Below, one piece after another: positions 7,316 through 15,900 of a stretch of 26,811 bases of DNA; position 1 is the stretch's first letter, and each line of letters starts with the position of its first letter. A program made the position numbers and the translations under genes. Under the pieces are notes generated by a model, which worked only from the letters and a program-made list of their open reading frames with translations, was not told where the DNA came from and ran no database searches. The stretch covers positions 1 to 26,811 of the IMG/VR virus record IMGVR_UViG_3300018080_000522. One strand, written 5' to 3'. Source of the DNA: a virus.

Positions 7316-9177
7316 TGGCAGAAGAACTTAATAAAAACCTTCAAGTCACGGATCTGGACTTTGATAGTATCAAAGAAAGTCTGAAGTCCTATCTTCAAGG
7401 ACAGGATCTGTTCAAGGATTATAACTTTGAAGGTTCTGGTCTAAACTACCTACTCGATGTTCTCGCTTACAACACACACTACCAGTCGTTCTACACGAAC
7501 ATGGTTGCGAACGAAACCTTTTTGGATACGGCGATCCGTCGAGACTCGGTAGTGTCAATCGCAAAGCATTTGGGTTATACACCAAACTCAGTTCGTTCGC
7601 CATTTGCAATCGTAAACATCAGTAGCGACGAAGCGTTCACACTCGACGCTGGAACCGTTTTCACAAGTAGTGTTGCCGGTGAATCATATACTTTCGTCAC
7701 GAAAGAAAACATCACCAGCAAAGTCTCCGGTGATCTTTATGTGGCAGAGAATGTTTCGATCTATGAGGGCGAGTTCTCCACGCTGTCATTTGTTGTGAAT
7801 AGTAACAATCGAAATCAAAGATTCATTCTGCCAGAAAACACTGACACCTCTACTCTCACTGTGCGAGTTGCAAACTCAATCACCGATTCCACAGGACTCA
7901 GTACGAAATGGCAACTTGCATCCAATCTCAATGAAGTGAAGTCTACCGACAAGGTATACCATCTTCAGGAGACGGACAACGGTAGATTTGAAATTTACTT
8001 TGGTGATAACATCGTTGGTGTCAAACCTGCAAACGGTAATGTAATCGTGTGTCAGTTCGTACTCACACGAAACCCTGACGCAAATGGCATCGGATCGAAC
8101 GACACAGAAACAAGAAGATCGTTTACTCTTGAGGGATTTGATGTCAGAACAATTGCGGCATCTGCTGGTGGTGCAAATCCAGAATCGATTCGCTCGATCA
8201 AGTTCAATGCTCCAAGAAACTACCAAGCACAAGATAGAGCAGTCACACAAAACGACTTTGCAACAATGATTCTTCGGGACTTTCCTGACATTGAGACTGC
8301 CGTGGTGTGGGGCGGACAAGACAATGATCCTCCGATATACGGAAAGGTGTTCATCGCACTCAAACCAAAAACTGGCATCTCTCTTGACGCTCCAACAAAA
8401 CAACTGATAATTGACAGTCTGAAACGCAATCGAAGTATTGTATCTGTCGTTCCAGAGATTCTCGACCCAGATCCGTTGTATCTTTTGTTTGACGCGCGAG
8501 TTGTTTTCGATCAAAGCAGAACTACACAAACACCAAACGGAATTCGTTCGTTTGCTCTGACACAGATACAAAACTATGTGGACACTGATCTAGAAAAGTT
8601 CGACGGCGATCTTTACTACTCGAAACTGCTAGGTCTGATTGATGACATCAGCGATTCTGTTGTGGGAACTGAACTGCGCATTCGTATTCAGAAGCATCTC
8701 ATACCAACACTGAACACCACGACAAACTACTCGCTGAATTTCAACAACGAAGTGTTTCACCCGAACGACGGGTATCAGACACCGGTTGTATCTTCTACTG
8801 GTTTTGATTACAAGGACGACAATAACACCGTTTTCCGTGGATTTCTTGAAGACGACGGTTCGGGAAATATCAGAATCTTCAAGGTAAATGATCTAGGAGT
8901 AAAGACGATAGTTTACACAAATGTTGGCTCAATAGATTACAAGAAAGGCAGACTGTCTCTCTTGAATTTCCGTCCTCTCGCAATTGATGGGACAGTCATA
9001 CGAATTACGGTGATGCCGAAAAATCAAAACATCTATGCGAACGAAAACCAACTACTGACTCTTGATGTGACAGATCCAGAGAGTCTACAGGTTGTTGCAG
9101 TTACCACGCTTCAAGAGAAAAACATGCAACTCAACAACAGAATTCTAGGTAACGGTTCTATCATAACAGGAGTGTGA
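7315..9177 (+). CDS. gp6-like baseplate wedge protein (baseplate J family)
   Basis: A 620-residue protein, close to T4 gp6 (660 aa). Residues about 41-97 carry the family signature (GLNYLLDVLAYNTHYQSFYT, then ANETFLDTAIRRDSVVSIAK and HLGYTPNSVRS). A beta-rich middle follows, and then the region RNYQAQDRAVTQNDF...RDFPDIETAVVWGGQDNDP, typical of gp6/baseplate J proteins, where it helps form the ring around the hub. The last 100 residues look like an added beta domain. gp6 forms the continuous inner ring that clamps the wedges and opens during sheath contraction. It is coupled to gp25 by TAATG and ends two bases before the next ATG. Confidence 0.93.
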   Translation: MAEELNKNLQVTDLDFDSIKESLKSYLQGQDLFKDYNFEGSGLNYLLDVLAYNTHYQSFYTNMVANETFLDTAIRRDSVVSIAKHLGYTPNSVRSPFAIVNISSDEAFTLDAGTVFTSSVAGESYTFVTKENITSKVSGDLYVAENVSIYEGEFSTLSFVVNSNNRNQRFILPENTDTSTLTVRVANSITDSTGLSTKWQLASNLNEVKSTDKVYHLQETDNGRFEIYFGDNIVGVKPANGNVIVCQFVLTRNPDANGIGSNDTETRRSFTLEGFDVRTIAASAGGANPESIRSIKFNAPRNYQAQDRAVTQNDFATMILRDFPDIETAVVWGGQDNDPPIYGKVFIALKPKTGISLDAPTKQLIIDSLKRNRSIVSVVPEILDPDPLYLLFDARVVFDQSRTTQTPNGIRSFALTQIQNYVDTDLEKFDGDLYYSKLLGLIDDISDSVVGTELRIRIQKHLIPTLNTTTNYSLNFNNEVFHPNDGYQTPVVSSTGFDYKDDNNTVFRGFLEDDGSGNIRIFKVNDLGVKTIVYTNVGSIDYKKGRLSLLNFRPLAIDGTVIRITVMPKNQNIYANENQLLTLDVTDPESLQVVAVTTLQEKNMQLNNRILGNGSIITGV

Positions 9178-9178
9178 T

Positions 9179-10987
9179 ATGAGTCTGCTGATCTTTCTCA
9201 ACAACACGAAAGAAACCCAGTCGTCGGAGAACATTATTCCGACAAAGGGAAAGGTATACTATAGAACATCACCACTTGTTCGTGAGCAGTTGCCAGATTT
9301 TATCGATAGTAACCACCCACGATTCGTTGCGTTTGTGAATGCGTATTTTGAATGGCTTGAACAAGAAAACAACTTGGGTGCGGTAGGTTACTTTCTCTCT
9401 GATCTATCCGATATCGATGCAACTAACATCGAACGATTTTTTCGCCACTTCAAGTACCAGTTTCTCAATGGATTTCCTGAAGATCTTGTAATCGATGCCG
9501 AAACTCAAACACCTGTCGATAAACAAAGACTTGTTAAGAGAATCAAGGAATTCTACCGCGCGAAGGGTAGCGAAAAATCCTATGAGTTTCTGTTTCGCAT
9601 TCTGTTTGATTCTTATGTCGAGTTCTACTATCCGCGAGAAGACATTCTTTCGATCTCGGATGGTAAGTGGTACTTACCAAGATCCATCAAAGTTTCCTTG
9701 TCAACAGACTACAACATTCACGACATACGAGGAAACACCATCACACAGTTGGAAGGAAACAACGCATCAGCAAGAGCAAAGGTAGAAGATGTAATCGTAA
9801 ATACCAGAGGTTCGATTCATCATGCTGAGTTGTTTCTTTCAAACATCAATGGAACTTTTATCGCTGATAGAAACATAACTTTGAACTTTCCAACTGGCGA
9901 TAAAGAATCTTATGTGTATCCTGTAATTACTTCTATCGGTGCAATAACTGGTGGTGCGTCGTATCAAATAGGAGATACGATCACTGTCGGTGGTGTTTCA
10001 GGCGAAGGTGCAAAAGCAGTAGTAGATACGATCAGCACACAAGGAGCGATTGAAAGTGTTTCTCTTGTAGAATCTGGCATTAACTATTTCAACACAGACA
10101 ACCCCACATTTTCGGTAAACACTTTCCGTGGATCTGGAGCGTCATTCTCGCTTACAGTCGGTGCGGTGTCTCTATATCCTGGCATTTATATCAACGACGA
10201 CGGAAAACTGAACTCCGTTAAGAAGATTCGTGACAACTACTTCTTCCAAGAGTTTTCGTATCAGTTGCGATCTTCGCTTGCACTTGAAAGATACAAGCAG
10301 TATGTTCTTGATGTGATTCACCCAGCAGGTCTGAAACTCTTTGGTGCGTTGGTGCAAGGAAAATCTCACGGAATCACATTCGGCAGATCGACTAGTGCAG
10401 AGGCGAAAGAGATTTCGATTCTTGGACACTACACGCCGTACACGCTCAACACAAAAGAAAACCTGAGAAACACCGCAAAAGGCGTAGATCTGTACCCGTT
10501 TGGTTACAACGGCGTCACCAGCGATCTCGTTGCTGAAAATGGAACCACACCTCACGATTCTACGGGTGCGCGTCCTGCAATTTATTACGGTAAAGTCTAT
10601 TACGAAGAAGCATCGAGAACTGGTCCTACTATTGTTGGTGATCCCATCTACGCATTTGATGTAACAGGATCGGGTGAAACTTGGGAACCGGGAACAACAG
10701 GACCGATGTGGTATTTGTCGCAGGGTGTCACCGCAGAAGGTGCATCCGCAGCATATGTGATTAGTCTCACCGCAGACGCTGGTGATTTCGCAAACAATGG
10801 TTCGTATTGGGTTATCTTCCCACATCCTAACTCTCGCAACATAGATACAATACCGCCGGGTACAACATTCTCGAATGTTATACTCGATGACTTCTTCTTT
10901 ATTCCTGTCCAATCAAATGGCGGAATTACAGCAGATTACGAATTGTCCACACCATCATTGCAAACACTCGTATTCGGATCATACTAA
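9179..10987 (+). CDS. Baseplate wedge-like structural protein in the gp7 position
   Basis: A 602-residue protein; ATG 9179 has AGGAG at 9168-9172. The N-terminal 170 residues hold motifs I associate with myovirus baseplate proteins: LPDFIDSNHPRFVAFVNAYF, then a helical block with FYRAKGSEKSYEFLFRILFD and YYPREDILSISDGKW. Residues about 195-345 have repeated G-x2-Y-x2-GD type beta turns (GGASYQIGDTITVGGVSGEG and GINYFNTDNPTF). Residues about 425-602 are an additional beta-rich domain with many Gly, Thr and aromatic residues. It lies between gp6-like and gp8-like genes, where T4 has gp7 (1032 aa), but it is much shorter, and I cannot show homology to gp7. A wedge arm or fibre-attachment role is inferred. 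Confidence 0.8.
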   Translation: MSLLIFLNNTKETQSSENIIPTKGKVYYRTSPLVREQLPDFIDSNHPRFVAFVNAYFEWLEQENNLGAVGYFLSDLSDIDATNIERFFRHFKYQFLNGFPEDLVIDAETQTPVDKQRLVKRIKEFYRAKGSEKSYEFLFRILFDSYVEFYYPREDILSISDGKWYLPRSIKVSLSTDYNIHDIRGNTITQLEGNNASARAKVEDVIVNTRGSIHHAELFLSNINGTFIADRNITLNFPTGDKESYVYPVITSIGAITGGASYQIGDTITVGGVSGEGAKAVVDTISTQGAIESVSLVESGINYFNTDNPTFSVNTFRGSGASFSLTVGAVSLYPGIYINDDGKLNSVKKIRDNYFFQEFSYQLRSSLALERYKQYVLDVIHPAGLKLFGALVQGKSHGITFGRSTSAEAKEISILGHYTPYTLNTKENLRNTAKGVDLYPFGYNGVTSDLVAENGTTPHDSTGARPAIYYGKVYYEEASRTGPTIVGDPIYAFDVTGSGETWEPGTTGPMWYLSQGVTAEGASAAYVISLTADAGDFANNGSYWVIFPHPNSRNIDTIPPGTTFSNVILDDFFFIPVQSNGGITADYELSTPSLQTLVFGSY

Positions 10988-12955
10988 ATGTCCAACAGTC
11001 CAATCAAAAGTGCATTGAAAAAATACTTTGTCAGTTCATTTATTAACAGCGCAGAGTCGAAAGACAAACTGTTCTTTTTCATCGGAAAGACAACGGGTTG
11101 GGACGAATCTGGTCCTTCTGCTGGCACACCCGAAGATACCATCGTAGATGATATTGATACCTTGCGTAACATCATCGCTTACAAAGCAATTCAACCATCC
11201 GATATCAACTACATGATACCAAAGAACGAGTGGACATACGGTGCAAAGTACGATGAGTATTCTGACTCGGTTTCGCTTGAGGGAAAAACTTATCATGTGA
11301 TGACTGACGAATACCATGTATACAAGTGTATATCAAACAATGATGGCGGAGAATCCGTAAAAAAACCATCATCAACTGTGACTACGGGAACCTTTTCTAC
11401 ATCGGACGGATATCGGTGGAAGTATCTGTTTACCATTCCAGAAGCATTGAGAAAATACATCACCGAAGATTACATTCCTGTTCCAATCGTATCTTTTAGA
11501 AGTTTCGATGAGATAACACAGCGCCAATACGACACACAAATCAATGCTGTGAACGGAAGTATCGATTACATTCGTGTTACAAGCAACAAGACCGTAAATA
11601 TAGCAAGCACATTGTATGGTGGTTTATTTCAGAATGGCAATCCCAACACAAATATCTTTGATGCACCCTATGCAGCAGGTGTTTCTGTAGTAAAGTTTAA
11701 CGCTGGAATCGGATCGAATGACTTTACTAATTGTGATTTGAATGTTGTCTCAGGACCTGGTGCAGGACAGGTACGAAGAATTGTATCGTATAACAAAACA
11801 ACAAAAGAAGCAACACTAGACGCTCCTCTTACACAATTGGTAACAGACGGTTCGGTGTTTCACACCACACCCGGAATCGCTATAAATGGAGACGGTGAAG
11901 ACGCACAAGCACATATCTCTCTACTACCATACGATGCTTCCGATCCTGATGTTGTTATTCGAGAAGTTGTAGTTACAAATCCTGGCAAAAACTACACATA
12001 CGCAACGATCACAAACACAGCATTTAACTCTGCATATAATTCACAACCAGATATTCCAACATTCGACGCTGTTCTTCCACCAGCAGGAGGACATGGTGTA
12101 AATCCTTTGCTGGAACTCGATTCTACCAAACTGTTCGTACTCGTTCGGTTTGAGGGAACAGAAGGAATAACTGGTCTTGACACAAGAAACGATATTTTGC
12201 AATATGGTATTGTGTTGAATCCAAAACTCAATGACACAGATCCGCAGTATTTGGACTCTCTCGGAAACCCAATACGCATTGCAAATGTGAACGAAACAGC
12301 GGTGAGAGATATCATTGTTGAGTCAAACACAAACACGCCACTACCACAAAATTTGTTCACACCGAACAGATATGTTATTGGTTCTGAATCAAAGGCAACC
12401 GCACAGATCGTATCGTTTCTTCCAACAAACGAAACTGGGTTTGGATTGCTGAAAGTAAAAAACATTCAAGGTGATTTTCGTTTACCACTAAACTTAGGGT
12501 TTACCGGCGAACCACTTGTTGAGTTCGATCAGAGTGGTAAAGTATGGTCCTTTGACAAGATCGAAAAGGCTAGAATTGTATCCATTGTGGAAAATCCAAG
12601 AGACACTACAGATGTCGTGTTCGATGGTACAACTGTTCTTGGTGTTTCTGGTGCGCCAAGTATTGACGGCGACTCCATTATTGTTGGTGTCTCATCAGGT
12701 TCTTACGGAACTGTTCTTGGGTGGGATCAAGGTCTGACAAACGGGAATTTGATTCTCACCGATGTCCACGGAATGTTTGAGTCTGGCGAACAAATCGACA
12801 TTTCCGGCGGGGCAAAGAATGCGGCGAGCATAGATACAATAACAATACCAGAGATTAAGCCAGTAACAGGTCAGGTATTGTACGCACAAAACATGAAGCC
12901 TATTGTGCGTGGACCAGAGCAACTTGAAGAATTTCAAATCTTACTAGGATTCTAA
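10988..12955 (+). CDS. gp8-like baseplate wedge protein, enlarged
   Basis: A 655-residue protein starting right after the previous stop (TAAATG). Residues 1-160 match the gp8-like pattern of marine T4-like phages: KLFFFIGKTTGWDE, then NDINYMIPKNEW-like text (DINYMIPKNEWTYGAKYDEY), YHVMTDEYHVYKCISNN and DGYRWKYLFTIPEALRKYI. Residues about 363-393 contain GGHGVNPLLELDSTKLFVLV, another family landmark, and the end (VLYAQNMKPIVRGPEQLEEF) is the usual C-terminus. T4 gp8 is only 334 residues and dimerises in the wedge as the platform for gp10-type fibres. The roughly doubled length comes from beta-rich insertions around residues 190-340 and 430-620. The family call is good; the role of the insertions is unknown. 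Confidence 0.85.
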   Translation: MSNSPIKSALKKYFVSSFINSAESKDKLFFFIGKTTGWDESGPSAGTPEDTIVDDIDTLRNIIAYKAIQPSDINYMIPKNEWTYGAKYDEYSDSVSLEGKTYHVMTDEYHVYKCISNNDGGESVKKPSSTVTTGTFSTSDGYRWKYLFTIPEALRKYITEDYIPVPIVSFRSFDEITQRQYDTQINAVNGSIDYIRVTSNKTVNIASTLYGGLFQNGNPNTNIFDAPYAAGVSVVKFNAGIGSNDFTNCDLNVVSGPGAGQVRRIVSYNKTTKEATLDAPLTQLVTDGSVFHTTPGIAINGDGEDAQAHISLLPYDASDPDVVIREVVVTNPGKNYTYATITNTAFNSAYNSQPDIPTFDAVLPPAGGHGVNPLLELDSTKLFVLVRFEGTEGITGLDTRNDILQYGIVLNPKLNDTDPQYLDSLGNPIRIANVNETAVRDIIVESNTNTPLPQNLFTPNRYVIGSESKATAQIVSFLPTNETGFGLLKVKNIQGDFRLPLNLGFTGEPLVEFDQSGKVWSFDKIEKARIVSIVENPRDTTDVVFDGTTVLGVSGAPSIDGDSIIVGVSSGSYGTVLGWDQGLTNGNLILTDVHGMFESGEQIDISGGAKNAASIDTITIPEIKPVTGQVLYAQNMKPIVRGPEQLEEFQILLGF

Positions 12956-12958
12956 TAA

Positions 12959-15900
12959 ATGGCAACAGAAGGTAAGTCTCGTTTCAACATCGAACCATAC
13001 TACGACGACTTTGACGAGGCGAAGAAGTTTCTTCGCATTCTCTTTCGTCCATCGTATTCTGTTCAAGCAAGAGAACTCACACAACTACAAACCATTTTGA
13101 ACAATCAAGTCGGCAGATTTGCCGACCATATCTTTGAAAACGGTTCAATCGTTAAGGGTGGTAGTGTTTCTGAGTCTCGCGTTCAATTCGTTCGTCTTGA
13201 AACAACGACAACTGATCCTTCACAGTTGCTTAATTATGAAATCACATTTACGGAAAACGATGTTACAAAGAGAGGAAAGGTTGTTGCAACTCTACCAGCA
13301 ACGACAACCGATCCCCATGTAATTTTGTTTTACGAACCGTACACAGGAACCGGCGCAACCGATACCACAAACAACGGAAGATTGTTTGTTTCTGGCAATC
13401 GTCTTCAAACAACCAATCCAAACATTACAACTGATGGTTCTGATGCACTCATCGTAAAGGCACAAGGTTCCATTGCACCAACCGGCGAAGCAATTCTCGT
13501 CTCGATTCAGCAAGGAATTTTCTACCTTGAGGGATTCTTCGTACTGAACGATGCACAATCGATTCCCGTATTCAAAACTACGAATGGTGTTCGTGACTTT
13601 ACCATCGACAGTCAAACAACCGCTGTCGGATTTAACATCAACCGAGTTACAGTCACCGTCAACGACGATGTTTCTCTCCGCGATCCGGCGCAAGGTTCTT
13701 ATAACTTTAACGCACCCGGAGCGGATCGATACAAGATTGATCTGGTAATCGATCAGATTCCGTTCACATTCAATGAAGACGGATTCCGAACGGAGTTCGA
13801 TACCGAAAACTTCATCGAGTTCTTCCGCGTTCTGAATGGCGAAACATTCAAGACGCTTAAGTATCCAGACTATGCTGGTCTAGAAGAAACACTTGCGAGA
13901 AGAACCTTCGATGAGTCGGGACACTACACAGTTAGACCATTTGGTATCGAGGTTCTGGAATACGATGTTAACAACGGTGGTGTATTCGATCCAACAGTAA
14001 GCCCATCCGAACAGATTCGCAATGATCCTGATGGATTCCTTGCAGTCGGAATGAAGACCGGTAAAGCGTATGTTCAGGGTTATGAGTTTGAACTACAGAA
14101 CACAGAGTATCTTGTCGGAAGAAAGGCAAGAGACTTGGATCATGTTCAAACTCAATCCGAGCAACTTCTTCCGTTCGACCTTGGTAACTATGTAATCGTC
14201 AGTAACAACGCGAACTCTCTTTTCGGTGACTTCTTTACTACAAACACCGATAGTGTTTTTGGACCAAAGCAAAAGAAACTTGCGCTGCTAGATGTCGAAA
14301 GAAACCATATTGGATGTGCAAACGCAGTCCACCTGCAACCAAACGATTTCAACTCAACAACATATCGTTTGTATTTGTCTGATATTGTGTTTGGAACCCA
14401 AGCAGGGGTGAATGCACAGTATGATACCGCTACTATAGAACAGGTTGCATATTTTGCATCAAGCGATACAGCATCTCAAGAAACGATATTCACCGCAGAA
14501 CCAAACAGTGGTTTTGATGGTTCTCCGTTGTTTGACAGAGGAAATGCAACTCTAGTGTATCGTGTTCCCGTTGGAAACACTGTCAAGGAAATCACCGGGT
14601 TAGATTACTATGTGCAACGAGACTTCCAACCAACACTAACAAATGTTGGTGGTGACATTTACGAAGCAGTCATCGGAAACGAATCTGGCAATCCATTCAA
14701 TCTGTTGCCTTCTGGTGCTGTGTTTCAGGGAACCAACAATTCTGATGGATTTGTCGATACCATCGATGAACTTGATGAATACATCGTTTCTGTCAACGGT
14801 CACATTTACACCATGTCACCAGAAACTTCCGGTCTGTACGGCGGAAACACGCTTTCGGTAAACAGCGGAAACACATCGGTAACACTCACACTCGATCTGT
14901 CAAACGAAGAAAGCATTCCAGAAAAAATCTATGTGCTTGCAAATGTTCGAGTTGAAGACAGCACCGGAGCAAACTTCCGCAAAAAGATTCTCAAGAAAAG
15001 AACACTAACTCTCAATGGCAATTCCAATACTGTTTTCAGCAACGCAATTGCTAGAGGTTATGGCATCAGTCTTGAAATCTCAGATGTGTACCAACTTCTC
15101 TCGGTGAAAGATGCGACAGATGCAAACAAAGACATCACATCGCTGTTTACACTAGACAATGGACAGCGTTCGTACTTGTACGATCACGCAAGTATTATTC
15201 TCGATGAAAGTTATGCGGATGGTAAAGAAGGACCTGGTGATAAGTGGTTAAACAATGGTGATGCGGCACTATTTACTGTCGAGTTTCTTTACTTCGATCA
15301 TCGAGTTGGTGCAAGTGGTAAATACGATCAGATCACATATCCGATTGTAGTTCAATCATATCTTCATGACATGCACGAAGCAGGCGTCACAGTGGATGGT
15401 GTGACAACAGACTTCAACTACAGTCTGATTCCACCATTCGTAGACAAGAGAACTGGTGAAACATTCAGTTTGTCTGATGCAATCGATCATCGACCAATTC
15501 GTGCGCCTGGTGTTGCTTATGAGGGTGATCTTGTAACACCAGACGAGTCTGGTAGAGTTTATGGTGCATGGACACCCGAAGACGGCAATCTTTACTTCGT
15601 CAACTATACTCACTATCTTCCAAGAATCGATAAGATTTTGCTCACGAAGGAAAGAGAATTCAAGATTCTTGAAGGTCGTCCTTCACTTGAACCAATTGCA
15701 GCAGAACACAATCCTGAAAACGTAATGGTTCTGTACGAGATCAAAGTAGAACCATACACTTTCGGTCCCGAGGATGTCGAAATCAAGTATATCGACAACC
15801 AGCGATATACCATGAGAATGATCGGTGAACTGGATAAGAGAATCACTCGACTTGAAGAACTCTCCAAACTCACCGATGATGAGCAAGAAGCAAAGACCTC

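Noticed and set aside
7876-8571. Antisense frame of 231 aa inside the gp6-like gene, and similar ones at 10172-10912 and 21970-22815
   Set aside because: Each lies fully inside a well-supported + strand structural gene and has an erratic composition (many Cys, Arg and Ser) and no family signal.
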